DNA of 64,000 nt from Streptomyces sp. LBL (GCF_029893585.1 NZ_JARXYX010000017.1:62001-126000); one strand, 5' to 3'. Positions 36,178 through 45,409 are shown, counted from the first letter of the stretch. Numbers and translations: made by a program. Notes: generated from the letters alone by a model not told the origin.

Positions 36178-36659
36178 TGGCAGAGACCTTCAGCTCGAAG
36201 CGCGTGTGCGTACCGAGCGGCCGGCAGGTGGGTGTCCGGATCGCGCGGTCGCCGGCGGACGGGCTGCTGCGGCTGGAGGTGAGCGACGCGGGCTCGGGCA
36301 GGCCCGTGTTTCAGGCGCCCGGAGACGAGGAGACCGGTGGGCGTGGGCTGCTGCTGGTGGAGGCGTTGGCTCACCGCTGGGGTGCCGAGGAGCGCGCGGG
36401 CGGGGTCGGGAAGACGGTGTGGGCCGAGCTGAAGGCGCCGGACATCGTGGCCGGGCCCGTCGAGAGGGAGGTCGCGGCGGTCGTCGTGCGGCCTGGGCAG
36501 CACGTGAGGGTGTGGGGCGAGTGGCGCGGCGTCCGTGCGGTGCGCACTGAGCCGTACGCGGCTGGTGGTCTCGCCGTCGTGCTCGGACTGGACGAGGGCC
36601 CGGCGCTACGGGTGCCCGCGGCGGAGTCGCTGGTGGTACGGGACGGTGGGCTGCTGTGA
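36178..36659 (+). pseudogene. HATPase (anti-sigma-like) C-terminal portion
   Basis: 160 codons from ATG 36178. The second half of a Streptomyces anti-sigma-type ATP-binding protein is clear: VGVRIARSPADGLLRLEVSD, GGRGLLLVEALAHRWGAE, GKTVWAEL. The N-terminal half with the Mg/ATP-binding N box (ELVTNA..H) is gone, so it cannot work as a kinase-like anti-sigma factor. A C-terminal extension follows. Probably a deletion remnant of the same locus as the adjacent DUF397 fragment. Confidence 0.6.
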
Positions 36660-36690
36660 GTGCCGGGTGCAGCCATCCTGAGCGGCGGGG

Positions 36691-36789
36691 TTCAAGGCCG
36701 GCGACGGCCGGCTCCTGGACGCTCACGCGGTCGAACTGATCGTGGAGGTCATCTCTCCGGCCGAGTGGCTCGCTCGCTGCCTCAAGTGA
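36691..36789 (+). pseudogene. Uma2-family endonuclease fragment
   Basis: A 32-codon open tail reads AGDGRLLDAHAVELIVEVIS and then PAEWLARCLK before TGA. The VELIVEVISP core is the active-site strand of Uma2 (DUF820) PD-(D/E)XK-like proteins. Only this piece remains. Confidence 0.4.
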
Positions 36790-36861
36790 CCGATCGGCGG
36801 TCGGTCCAAGCCCTCGGAGACACAGGCGTGCGGACGCGCGATCGGGGCTTTTGGGGGATAT

Positions 36862-36877
36862 ACACTCATTTGGGTGT
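36862..36877. promoter_or_regulatory. Imperfect palindrome upstream of the sugar-acid operon
   Basis: ACACTCAT-TTGGGTGT (6 of 8 positions paired) lies 64 bp upstream of the first operon start, in an AT-richer stretch (GATATACACTCATTTGGG). Candidate operator for a GntR- or LacI-type repressor; no regulator gene is adjacent. Confidence 0.35.
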
Positions 36878-36940
36878 CCAACCTTGCCGTCAGGCCTGAT
36901 TCTCTGGAGTCCTCCCGATGACGTCGATGAGCCGCCTGCC

Positions 36941-38293
36941 ATGAGGCCCCACCCGACGCGGGGGCGGATCGCGGCGCTGGACGCCCACGACATCCGGTTT
37001 CCCACGTCTCGTCGGCTTGACGGGTCGGACGCGATGAACCCCGATCCGGATTATTCGGCGGCCTATGTGATCGTCCGCACCGATGCCGGGGACGGGCTGG
37101 AGGGGCATGGGTTCTGCTTCACCATCGGCCGGGGCAACGAGGTCGAGGTGGCGGCGATCAACGCGTTGCGCCCGCATGTGGTGGGGCTGCGGCTGGGAGA
37201 GGTCCTGTCCGACCTCGGGGGGTTCTGCCGCTCGCTCGTCGGCGACAGCCAGCTGCGATGGCTGGGGCCGGAGAAGGGCGTGGTGCACATGGCCATCGGG
37301 GCCGTGGTGAACGCCGTGTGGGATCTGTACGCGAAGCGGGAGGGGAAGCCGCTGTGGAAGCTGCTGGCCGACCTCGCGCCCGAGCAGGTGGTCGCGTTGA
37401 TCGACTTCCGTTATGTGGAGGACGCGCTGACCCCCGATGAGGCGCTGGGGATCTTGCGGCGGGCCCGGGGAGGGGTGCGGGAGCGGGAGACGCGGCTGCT
37501 CGCTGAGGGGTATCCGGCGTATGCCACGTCTCCTGGCTGGCTCGGTTACCCGGACAGCAAGGTCGCCGGATTGGCGCGAGAGGCCGTGGACAGCGGGTTC
37601 AGGCAGATCAAACTCAAGGTCGGCGCCGATCTGGAGGACGATGTGCGGCGGTGCCGTACCGCGCGGGGGACGATCGGCCCCGGGGTGCGGATGGCGCTGG
37701 ACGCCAATCAGCGCTGGGGGGTCGGCGACGCGGTCGGGTGGATCCGGCGGCTGGCGGAGTTCGACCCGTACTGGATCGAGGAGCCGACCAGCCCGGATGA
37801 CATTCTCGGCCTCGCGGCGATCCGCCGGGAGGTGGCGCCGGTGCGGGTGGCGACGGGCGAACATGTGCACAACCGGGTGATGTTCAAGCAACTGCTCCAG
37901 GCGGACGCGATCGACTTTCTGCAGTTGGACGCCTGCCGGGTCGGGGGAGTCAACGAGAACCTGGCGATCCTCCTGCTCGCGGCCAAGTTCGGGATCCCGG
38001 TGTGCCCGCACGCGGGCGGGGTGGGCCTGTGCGAGATCGTGCAGCATCTGGCGATGTTCGACTATCTGGCGGTCTCCGGCACCGTCCAGGACCGGGTCAT
38101 CGAGTATGTGGATCATCTGCACGAGCACTTCCTCGACCCGGTGGTGATCGTCCGGGGACGGTACGCAGCCCCGACGGCGCCCGGCTTCAGCTCGGCGATG
38201 CGGCCCGAGTCGCTCGCCGCGTACGCGTTCCCCGGCGGCGCCGCCTGGCAGGCCCCGTACGACGTGGCCCCGGCTGAGGGCCCCCCGGCATGA
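36941..38293 (+). CDS. L-fuconate dehydratase-like enolase-superfamily enzyme
   Basis: 450 aa. Dehydrates a six-carbon sugar acid (L-fuconate type) to a 2-keto-3-deoxy acid. Mandelate-racemase-subgroup residues are all visible: KLK base motif in FRQIKLKVGADL, metal ligands Asp in MALDANQRW, Glu in YWIEEPTSPDD, Glu in VRVATGEHVHNR, and the His base in CPHAGGVGLCE. The N-terminal signature IRFPTSRRLDGSDAMNPDPD is typical of the fuconate dehydratase branch. ATG 36941 is the first start consistent with it. The TGA overlaps the SDR start (ATGA). First gene of a sugar-acid operon with an ABC importer. Confidence 0.88.
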   Translation: MRPHPTRGRIAALDAHDIRFPTSRRLDGSDAMNPDPDYSAAYVIVRTDAGDGLEGHGFCFTIGRGNEVEVAAINALRPHVVGLRLGEVLSDLGGFCRSLVGDSQLRWLGPEKGVVHMAIGAVVNAVWDLYAKREGKPLWKLLADLAPEQVVALIDFRYVEDALTPDEALGILRRARGGVRERETRLLAEGYPAYATSPGWLGYPDSKVAGLAREAVDSGFRQIKLKVGADLEDDVRRCRTARGTIGPGVRMALDANQRWGVGDAVGWIRRLAEFDPYWIEEPTSPDDILGLAAIRREVAPVRVATGEHVHNRVMFKQLLQADAIDFLQLDACRVGGVNENLAILLLAAKFGIPVCPHAGGVGLCEIVQHLAMFDYLAVSGTVQDRVIEYVDHLHEHFLDPVVIVRGRYAAPTAPGFSSAMRPESLAAYAFPGGAAWQAPYDVAPAEGPPA

Positions 38294-39057
38294 ACCCCGG
38301 GGAGGAATTCCAGGGGCTGGCCGCGGTCATCACCGGCGGGGCGTCCGGGATCGGCCTGGCCACCGCCGAGACCCTGGCCGCGAGGGGGTGCCGGGTGGCG
38401 GTGCTCGACCGGATTCCTGGGCACGTGCCCGCACGGCTGCACCCGGTGCAGGCCGATGTCGGGGACGCCGCGTCGGTGACCGACGCCGTGAGCCGGGTGG
38501 CGGACCTGTTCGGAGGCCTGGATGTGCTGGTCAACAACGCCGGCATCGGCGCGCTGGGCACCGTGGAGGACAACGCCGACGACGAATGGCATCACGTGCT
38601 GGACATCAACGTGCTCGGCATCGTCCGCACCAGCCGGGCGGCTCTGCCGTATCTGCGCCGGTCTCCCGGCGCGGCCATCGTCAACACCTGCTCGGTCGCG
38701 GCGCTGGCCGGGCTGCCGCAGCGGGCGCTGTACGCGGCCAGCAAGGGCGCGGTGCTCGCGCTGACCCTGGCGATGGCCGCCGACCACATCGGCGAGGGCA
38801 TCCGGGTCAACTGCGTCAACCCAGGCACCGTGGACACCCCCTGGGTGCACCGGCTGCTCGGACATTCCGACGACCCGGAGGCCGAACGCGCTGCTCTCAT
38901 CGCCCGCCAGCCCAGCGGCCGTCTGGTCACCGCCCAGCAGGTCGCGGACGCCATCGCGTATCTCGCCGGGCCGCTCGCCGGGGCCACCACCGGGGTGGCA
39001 CTCGCCGTTGACGGAGGGATACAGGGCATCCGCAGACGTCCGGACTCCTTCCACTGA
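38290..39057 (+). CDS. SDR dehydrogenase, likely acting on a 2-keto-3-deoxy sugar acid
   Basis: 255 aa. Classical short-chain dehydrogenase: cofactor motif TGGASGIG near 15, NNAG near 84, catalytic Ser in CSVAAL and YAASK, then NPGTVDTPW. NAD preference is suggested by VAVLDR after the second strand. Coupled to the dehydratase, it probably oxidises 2-keto-3-deoxy-L-fuconate to the 2,4-diketo acid, as in non-phosphorylative fucose breakdown. Substrate is inferred from context only. Confidence 0.85.
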   Translation: MNPGEEFQGLAAVITGGASGIGLATAETLAARGCRVAVLDRIPGHVPARLHPVQADVGDAASVTDAVSRVADLFGGLDVLVNNAGIGALGTVEDNADDEWHHVLDINVLGIVRTSRAALPYLRRSPGAAIVNTCSVAALAGLPQRALYAASKGAVLALTLAMAADHIGEGIRVNCVNPGTVDTPWVHRLLGHSDDPEAERAALIARQPSGRLVTAQQVADAIAYLAGPLAGATTGVALAVDGGIQGIRRRPDSFH

Positions 39058-39129
39058 CATGACCGACCACTGGCCGACCACTGGCCGACTACTGACCAGC
39101 TACTGATTGACCACTGACCACCTACTCGG
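39051..39129. repeat. Short tandem repeats starting at the SDR stop codon
   Basis: Imperfect units of about 11 bp (CCGACCACTGG at 39063 and 39074, CCGACTACTGA at 39085, then decayed copies). The first copy, CCACTGAC, contains the SDR stop codon. The array fills the gap to the next gene. Confidence 0.8.
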
Positions 39130-39140
39130 AGCCGAGCACC

Positions 39141-40184
39141 ATGAAGCGACGCATCGCCGCTGTCGGAACAGCCCTCGCACTCGGCTGCGGGCCGGCCGTC
39201 ACCGCCTGCGGTGGGGGCAGCGGCAACAGCACCGACACCGCTTCGGGCGAGGTCGGGGTGGTGCTGCCGCTGCTCACCTCACCGTTCTGGGAGTCGTACA
39301 ACTCCGACATCCCCCAGCAGGCCGCCGCCCAGGACGTCCGCGTGCTGGAGACGGTGAACTCCGACTCCGATCCGAGCAAACAGATCACCGACATCCAGAA
39401 TCTGCTCGCCCAGAACGTGAAGGGCCTGGTCGTCTCGCCGCTGGACTCCGCGTCGATCGTCGCCGGGCTGAACGCCGCGCAACGCAAGGGCGTGCCGGTG
39501 GTCGCCGTCGATGTGGCGCCGGACAAGGGCAAGGTCGCGATGGTGGTCAGGGCCGACAACCGTGCCTTCGGGGAGAAGGCCTGCCGGCGGATCGGGAACG
39601 CGGTGAAGACGGGCAAGGTCGTACAGATCCAGGGCGATCTGGCGTCGGTGAACGGGCGGGACCGGTCGGAGGCGTTCAGCGCGTGCATCAAGAAGAACTA
39701 CCGAGGCATCAAGGTGCTGGACATTCCCGCCGACTGGAACGCGGAGAAGGCGGCGGCCGGCCTGGAGGCGCTGTACACCGCCAACCCCGATATCAAGGGC
39801 ATCTACCTGCAGGCCGGCGGGGTGTATCTGGCCCCCGCGCTGAGCACGCTGCGGCGGCACAACGCGCTGGCGCCGGCCGGTCACCCCAAGCACATCGTGA
39901 TCGTCTCCAATGACGGCATCCCGCAGGAGCTGGACGCGATCCGCAAGGGCCTGATCGACGCGACCGTCTCCCAGCCGGCCGACCAGTACGCAAAATACGG
40001 CATCTTCTACATCAAGCGGGCGATGGAGGGCCAGACCTTCCACCCGGGTCCGACCGACCACGACAGCACCATCGTCCGGCTGCCCAGCGGAATCCTGGAG
40101 GACCAGCTTCCGGCGCCGCTGGTGACCAAGGGCAATGCGGACGACGCGTCGCTGTGGGGCAACCGGATCGGCAAGAGCTCCTGA
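39141..40184 (+). CDS. Sugar ABC transporter substrate-binding lipoprotein
   Basis: 347 aa. Periplasmic-binding-protein type I fold (ribose/xylose family): lipobox VTAC (Cys near 23), GEVGVVLPLLTSPFWESY, VLETVNSDSDPSKQI, IQNLLAQNVKGLVVSP, and NDGIPQELDAIRKGLIDATV near the C-terminus. Membrane-anchored and delivers a sugar to the adjacent RbsA/RbsC-like components. GGAG about ten bases upstream of ATG. Co-expressed with the dehydratase/SDR pair, so L-fucose or a related sugar is a reasonable substrate guess. Confidence 0.9.
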   Translation: MKRRIAAVGTALALGCGPAVTACGGGSGNSTDTASGEVGVVLPLLTSPFWESYNSDIPQQAAAQDVRVLETVNSDSDPSKQITDIQNLLAQNVKGLVVSPLDSASIVAGLNAAQRKGVPVVAVDVAPDKGKVAMVVRADNRAFGEKACRRIGNAVKTGKVVQIQGDLASVNGRDRSEAFSACIKKNYRGIKVLDIPADWNAEKAAAGLEALYTANPDIKGIYLQAGGVYLAPALSTLRRHNALAPAGHPKHIVIVSNDGIPQELDAIRKGLIDATVSQPADQYAKYGIFYIKRAMEGQTFHPGPTDHDSTIVRLPSGILEDQLPAPLVTKGNADDASLWGNRIGKSS

Positions 40185-40229
40185 CAACCCGGGAGACCGT
40201 CTCCCCGGGTCCCAGGAAGCGAGACCGCG

Positions 40230-41780
40230 ATGAACCAGACGCCACTGACCGAACCCCGCGCCGATGGCGCCGGCCGCCGCGCGGTGGCCGAGGCCCACGG
40301 GATCCGTAAGCGCTATGGGCCCACCGTGGCCCTGGACGACGCGCGGATCACCGTCCGGGCCGGTGAGTCGCACGCCCTGGTCGGCCGCAACGGGGCCGGC
40401 AAGTCGACCCTGGTGGCCATCCTGACCGGACTGCAGCGGCCGGACGGCGGCGTTGTCCTGTTCGACGGCGAACCCGCGCCCGGCGTCGCGGACCGTGAGG
40501 CGTGGCAGCGGCGGGTCGCCTGTGTCTACCAGCAGTCGACGATCATCCCTGATCTCACCGTCGCCGAGAACCTGTACGTGAACCGGCAACCCACGGTTCG
40601 CTGCCAGGTGATCAGCTGGCGGCGGTTGCGCTCGGCGGCCCGCGAGCTGCTGGACGAATGGGGTGTGGAGGTCGACGAGAACCTGCCGGCCGGCCGGCTC
40701 ACCGTCGAGGACGCCAAGATGGTGGAGATCGCCAGGTCGATCTCGCGCGGAACCCGGTTCATCATTCTGGACGAGCCGACCGCCCAGCTGGACAGCCGGG
40801 CGATCGACCGCCTGTTCACCCGTATCCGGCGGTTGCAGAGGGCCGGGATCACCTTTCTCTACATCTCCCACCACCTGGAGGAGGTCTACGCCGTCTGCCA
40901 GGCCGTCACGGTCTTCCGGGACGCCCGCTGGATCACCACGGCGCCCGTGGGCGAGCTGGGCAGGACCGAACTCATCGAGGCGATGACCGGAGAGCGGGGC
41001 GCGGGTGCGGTCCCCGGCGTCGGCGCGGTCCGGCCGCAGCCGGCGGACGCGCCCGTGGCCGTACGGGCGCACCGGCTGAGCGGCCCGCATTTCACGGACG
41101 TCAGTTTCGCCGTCCGGTCCGGCGAGACGGTGGGGCTGACCGGGCTCGCGGGCTCCGGGAGCCATCAGGTCGCCGAAGCGCTGGCCGGGCTGTACCGGCC
41201 CGACAGCGGGCGGATCGAGGTTCACGGCCGTCCGACGCGGCCGGGCAGCGTCGCCTCCGCACTCGCGGCGGGCGTGGGCTGTGTGCCGCGCGACCGGCAC
41301 CACGAAGGGCTGGTGCCGGAGCTGTCGGTGGCCGAGAACGCCTCCCTGACCATCATGGACCGGCTGGGGCGGCTGGGCGTGATCTCGCGCCGGGCCCGGG
41401 ACGCCTTCGCCCGGCGGACGATCACCGGTCTCGACATCACGACGGACGGCCCGGACCAGCCGGTCAAGGAATTGTCGGGCGGTAATCAGCAGAAGGTCGT
41501 CATGGGCCGGGCGCTGGCCACCGACCCGGGGGTACTGGTGCTCATCAATCCGACGGCGGGTGTCGACGTGAAGTCCAAGCGGGCGCTGCTGTCGGTCGTC
41601 GACCGGGCCAGGGCCGCAGGACGCGCGGCGCTCGTCGTCTCGGACGAGCTGGCGGACCTGCGGACCTGCGACCGCGTCCTGGTGATGTTCAACGGCTCTC
41701 TCGCCGCCGAGTACACCGTCGGCTGGACCGACGAAGAACTGGTGGCCTCGATCGAAGGGGTCAGCACCGGCCATGAATGA
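40230..41780 (+). CDS. Ribose-type sugar ABC transporter ATP-binding protein (two NBDs)
   Basis: 516 aa with tandem nucleotide-binding domains as in RbsA/XylG. NBD1: Walker A GRNGAGKST near 53, Walker B FIILDEPTA near 178. NBD2: degenerate Walker A GLAGSGSHQV, signature LSGGNQQKV near 418, and a Walker B region LVLINPTAGVD where LDEPT is expected, so the catalytic Glu of site 2 is absent. RbsA-type proteins commonly have one weakened site. The 3' end overlaps the permease start by 8 bp. Confidence 0.93.
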   Translation: MNQTPLTEPRADGAGRRAVAEAHGIRKRYGPTVALDDARITVRAGESHALVGRNGAGKSTLVAILTGLQRPDGGVVLFDGEPAPGVADREAWQRRVACVYQQSTIIPDLTVAENLYVNRQPTVRCQVISWRRLRSAARELLDEWGVEVDENLPAGRLTVEDAKMVEIARSISRGTRFIILDEPTAQLDSRAIDRLFTRIRRLQRAGITFLYISHHLEEVYAVCQAVTVFRDARWITTAPVGELGRTELIEAMTGERGAGAVPGVGAVRPQPADAPVAVRAHRLSGPHFTDVSFAVRSGETVGLTGLAGSGSHQVAEALAGLYRPDSGRIEVHGRPTRPGSVASALAAGVGCVPRDRHHEGLVPELSVAENASLTIMDRLGRLGVISRRARDAFARRTITGLDITTDGPDQPVKELSGGNQQKVVMGRALATDPGVLVLINPTAGVDVKSKRALLSVVDRARAAGRAALVVSDELADLRTCDRVLVMFNGSLAAEYTVGWTDEELVASIEGVSTGHE

Positions 41781-42807
41781 CACCGCGCCGAACGGTCCGA
41801 CGCCCGGCGGCGGGCCGGACAGAGCGGTCCGCAGCCCCGTCCGCGCGATCGCCCTGGGCCGGATCCGCGACCTGGCGCTGCTGCCCGCGGTGTTCCTGCT
41901 GCTGGTCATCGGCGCGGTCAGCAACGCGAGCTTCCTCGAGCGGGACAACCTGCTGAATGTGCTCAGCGCCTCCTCGGCGCTCGGACTGCTGGTGCTCGCC
42001 GAGGCGATGATCCTGATCAGCGGCAAGATGGACCTCTCGCTGGAGTCGATCGCCGGGCTCGCCCCGGCCCTCGGCTTCATGGCCGTGATCCCGGCCGCCT
42101 CGTCGGGTTTCGGCAGCGAGTTGCCCACCTGGTTCGGCCTGCTGATCATCCCGCTCACCGGGGCGCTGATCGGGGCCGTGAACGGTCTGCTGATCGTCAA
42201 GCTCCAGCTCAACGGCTTTATCGTGACCCTGGCGATGAACATCGTGCTGCGCGGAGTCCTGGTCGGCATGGTGTCCGGCAAGACCCTGTTCGACGCCCCC
42301 GCCGCGTTCTTCGCCCTCGGGTCCGACAACTGGCTCGGCGTCCCCGTCTCCGTGTGGGTGACCGGCGCCTGTTTCGCTGTCGCCGGGTGGGCGCTGCGCT
42401 ACCACCGGCTGGGACGCGCGGTGTACGCGGTGGGCGGCAACGCCCCCGCGGCGCGGGCGGCGGGCATCCGGGTCGACCGGGTGGCCTGGGGGGTTCTGGT
42501 CATCGGCGGGACGCTGGCCGCGCTGGCCGGTCTGGTGATCGCCGGACGGGTCGGGGCGGTCAACGCCAACCAGGGACAGGGCCTGATCTTCACTGTGTTC
42601 GCGGCTGCTGTCATCGGCGGAATCAGCCTGAACGGCGGCAAGGGATCCCTGGCCGGGGCGTTGCTCGGGGTCCTGCTGCTGGGCATGCTGGAGAACCTGC
42701 TCACCCTGGCGCAGGTGTCGTCCTTCTGGATCCAGGCCATCTACGGCGCGATCATCCTGGTGGCGCTGATGATCGCCCGGCTCACCACCGGCGAAGGCCA
42801 GGAGTAG
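41773..42807 (+). CDS. Ribose-type sugar ABC transporter permease
   Basis: 344 aa, RbsC/XylH-like. Eight to ten hydrophobic spans starting with LALLPAVFLLLVIGAVS; family motifs SGKMDLSLESIAGLAPALGF, VNGLLIVKLQLNGFIVTLA, YAVGGNAPAARAAGI and AAVIGGISLNGGKGSLAG are clear. Forms the membrane channel with the ATPase and binding protein. The last codons (GQE, TAG) belong to a 12-bp tandem array that continues past the stop. Confidence 0.93.
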   Translation: MNDTAPNGPTPGGGPDRAVRSPVRAIALGRIRDLALLPAVFLLLVIGAVSNASFLERDNLLNVLSASSALGLLVLAEAMILISGKMDLSLESIAGLAPALGFMAVIPAASSGFGSELPTWFGLLIIPLTGALIGAVNGLLIVKLQLNGFIVTLAMNIVLRGVLVGMVSGKTLFDAPAAFFALGSDNWLGVPVSVWVTGACFAVAGWALRYHRLGRAVYAVGGNAPAARAAGIRVDRVAWGVLVIGGTLAALAGLVIAGRVGAVNANQGQGLIFTVFAAAVIGGISLNGGKGSLAGALLGVLLLGMLENLLTLAQVSSFWIQAIYGAIILVALMIARLTTGEGQE

Positions 42808-42867
42808 GGCCAGGAGCAGGGCAAGGAGTAGGGCCAGGAACAGGGCCAGGAACAGGGCGAGGCCCAG
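42796..42867. repeat. 12-bp tandem repeat (six units) spanning the permease stop codon
   Basis: Units of GGCCAGGAGCAG type. Unit 1 (42796-42807) is the end of the permease, GGC CAG GAG TAG. Units 2, 4 and 5 have CAG where unit 1 has the stop, and unit 3 has TAG again. Unit length is a multiple of three. Confidence 0.95.
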
Positions 42868-42946
42868 GCGCGGTCCGAGGGGGAGCAGCGTCGGGCGATA
42901 AACCATAGAATGACCCATATGCCATCCGCCAGATGGGACGGCTCTC

Positions 42947-45409
42947 ATGATGCTCCCCAAGGAGGTCACACCGGACGGATCGCATGGACCGTTCGAGATG
43001 GCGAACGTGGCTGCTGCGGTGATCGACGCGAAGGGCACGGTCATCGGCTGGACGGGGGCCGCTGAGCGACTCCTGGGATACGGCGCGGCGGAGGTCCTCG
43101 AGCGCTCCGCCGCCGCGCTGCTGGCGCAGGGCGAAGACGCGTCACGGGCGGCCGAGGTCGCCGAGGAGTGCGGGGCCCGGGAGAGCTGGGGCGGTTTGGT
43201 GGGCGTCCGGCACCGTGACGGCCACCGTATCGAGGTCGGGCTGCGGGTGACCGAGATGTCCGACACCGACGACCGCAAGGCCTGGCTCGTATCGGCCATC
43301 GACGTGTCGAAGGCTCCGACCTGGGCGGTCAGCGGGGAGGTGCTGGAAGGTTTCCTCACCCGCTCACCGCTCGGCATGGCCGTGCTCGGTCCGGACCTGC
43401 GGTACGTGTGGATGAACGACACCCTGGAGCGCTACGGCGGTGTGCCGCGCGACGAGCGGCTCGGGCGCCGGATGTCGGACTCGTTGCCGGGCCTGAACAC
43501 CGAGGCGCTCGAAGCGCAGATGCGGCGGGTGCTGGAGACCGGCGTGCCGGTCATCGACTTCGAGTACCGGGGCTGGACCTGGGCGGATCCGCACCAGGAA
43601 CACGCCTACTCCACCTCCTTCTTTCGGCTCGACGACCCGGACGGCAACCCGCTGGGCGTGTGCTACATGGGCATGGACGTCACCGACAGATGGCGCGCCC
43701 GGGAGCGCCTGGCCCTGCTCAGCGAGGCCAGCGCCCGTATCGGGGGCACGCTGGACGTGATGCGGACCGCCCAGGAGCTGGCCGACTTCTCGGTGCCGAG
43801 GCTCGCCGACTTCGTGACCGTCGATCTGCTGGAAGCGGTGCTGCACGGCGACGAACCCGGTTCGGGGCCGGCCGACAACGCGCATCGGGTGCGGCGTGCC
43901 GGGCAGCAGTCGATCCACGAGGGCTGCCCGGAGGCGGTGATCGCCACCGGAGGCTCGATCGACGCGCCCAGGTCCTCGCCGTACTTCGAGAGCATGTCCA
44001 ACGGCACCGCGGTGCTGGAACCGTTCCTGGACCCGGCCACCGCCCAATGGGTCGCTCAGGACCCGGCGCGGGCCCAGAGCATCGTGGACTTCGGGATGCA
44101 CTCGGTGATGTGGGTGCCGCTGTCCGCGCGCGGCACCGTGCTGGGGGTGGCGACCTTCGTCCGTATGGAGCATCCACAGCCGTTCGAGCCGGACGATCTG
44201 CTGCTCGCCGAGGAACTGGTCAGCCGGGCCGCGGTGTGGGTGGAGAACGCCCGCCGCTACACCCGTGAGCACGCTGCGGCGCTGGCCCTGCAGCGCAGTC
44301 TGCTCCCGCAGGGGCTGAACGGCGGGACCGCCATGGAGGTGGCCTCGCGCTATCTGCCGGCCGATGTACGGGAAGGGGTGGGCGGCGACTGGTTCGACGT
44401 GATCCAGCTGTCCGGCGCCCGGGTCGCCCTGGTCGTCGGTGACGTCGTCGGGCACGGCCTCAACGCCGCGGCGACCATGGGCAGGCTGCGTACCGCCGTA
44501 CAGACCCTCGCTGACATGGACCTGCCGCCCGATGAGCTGCTGGCCCACCTGGACGACCTGGTGATCCGCCTGACGGAGGAGAAGGGCGGCGACGACGAAC
44601 CCATCGCCACCGCGGTACTGGGCGCCACCTGCCTCTACGCCGTCTACGACCCGGTCACCCAGCTGTGCACCATGGCCCGGGCCGGACATCCGCCGCCCGC
44701 CGTGGTCAGCCCCGGCGGCAAGGTCACCTTCCCGGACCTTCCGGCAGGCCCTCCGCTGGGCCTCGGCTCGTTGCCCTTCGAGTCCGCCGAGATATCCCTC
44801 CCCGAGGGAAGTCTGATCGCCCTCTACACCGATGGCCTCATCGAGACCAGCGACCAGGACATCGACGTCGGGCTGTCCCGCCTCAGCGATGTGCTCGCGC
44901 AGTCCGGCCTGCCGCCGGAGGAACTGTGCTCGGCGGTCGTGAACAATCTGCTGACCGGCCCGCAGACCGACGACGTGGCTCTGCTCCTGGCCCGGCCGCA
45001 TGCGCTGGGGGCCGACCGGGTCGCCTCGTGGGACCTGCCGACGGATCCGGCGATCGTCACGAGCGCCAGGGAGCTGGCCGTCCGCCAGCTCCTCGGATGG
45101 GGGCTGGACGACCTGGTGATGACCACGGAACTGATCGTCAGCGAGCTGGTCACCAACGCCATCCGGCACGGCACCGGACCCGTCAGGCTGCGCATGATCC
45201 GGCATGACAAGTTGATCTGCGAGGTGTTCGACGCCAGCAACACCTCACCCCGGATGGGCCATGCGCGGACCACCGACGAGGGCGGCCGGGGGTTGTTCCT
45301 GGTCGCCCAGCTGACCCGCCGTTGGGGTACGCGCTACACCCGGGCCGGAAAGATCATCTGGGCCGAACAGGACCTCCCGGGGCGGGTGGACAACGGGCGC
45401 GGGCGCTGA
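42947..45409 (+). CDS. PAS-GAF-SpoIIE phosphatase with C-terminal HATPase domain
   Basis: 820 aa cytosolic signalling protein. PAS 15-125 (VIDAKGTVIGWTGAAERLLG), second PAS 130-245, GAF about 255-440, PP2C/SpoIIE phosphatase 465-680 (GGDWFDVIQL, VVGHGLNAAATM, ALYTDGLIE, QTDDVALLLA) and an RsbW-like HATPase 700-810 (VSELVTNAIRHG, GGRGLFLVAQLTRRWG). Such fusions act in partner-switching control of sigma factors, dephosphorylating anti-anti-sigma proteins and/or binding them. ATG 42947 or the adjacent ATG 42950 both fit. Convergent with the pqq cluster; no partner gene nearby. Confidence 0.92.
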   Translation: MMLPKEVTPDGSHGPFEMANVAAAVIDAKGTVIGWTGAAERLLGYGAAEVLERSAAALLAQGEDASRAAEVAEECGARESWGGLVGVRHRDGHRIEVGLRVTEMSDTDDRKAWLVSAIDVSKAPTWAVSGEVLEGFLTRSPLGMAVLGPDLRYVWMNDTLERYGGVPRDERLGRRMSDSLPGLNTEALEAQMRRVLETGVPVIDFEYRGWTWADPHQEHAYSTSFFRLDDPDGNPLGVCYMGMDVTDRWRARERLALLSEASARIGGTLDVMRTAQELADFSVPRLADFVTVDLLEAVLHGDEPGSGPADNAHRVRRAGQQSIHEGCPEAVIATGGSIDAPRSSPYFESMSNGTAVLEPFLDPATAQWVAQDPARAQSIVDFGMHSVMWVPLSARGTVLGVATFVRMEHPQPFEPDDLLLAEELVSRAAVWVENARRYTREHAAALALQRSLLPQGLNGGTAMEVASRYLPADVREGVGGDWFDVIQLSGARVALVVGDVVGHGLNAAATMGRLRTAVQTLADMDLPPDELLAHLDDLVIRLTEEKGGDDEPIATAVLGATCLYAVYDPVTQLCTMARAGHPPPAVVSPGGKVTFPDLPAGPPLGLGSLPFESAEISLPEGSLIALYTDGLIETSDQDIDVGLSRLSDVLAQSGLPPEELCSAVVNNLLTGPQTDDVALLLARPHALGADRVASWDLPTDPAIVTSARELAVRQLLGWGLDDLVMTTELIVSELVTNAIRHGTGPVRLRMIRHDKLICEVFDASNTSPRMGHARTTDEGGRGLFLVAQLTRRWGTRYTRAGKIIWAEQDLPGRVDNGRGR

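Noticed and set aside
42354..42908. 184-codon frame rich in Gly/Pro/Arg after the permease region
   Set aside because: It is a shadow of the permease plus the 12-bp repeat read in another frame.
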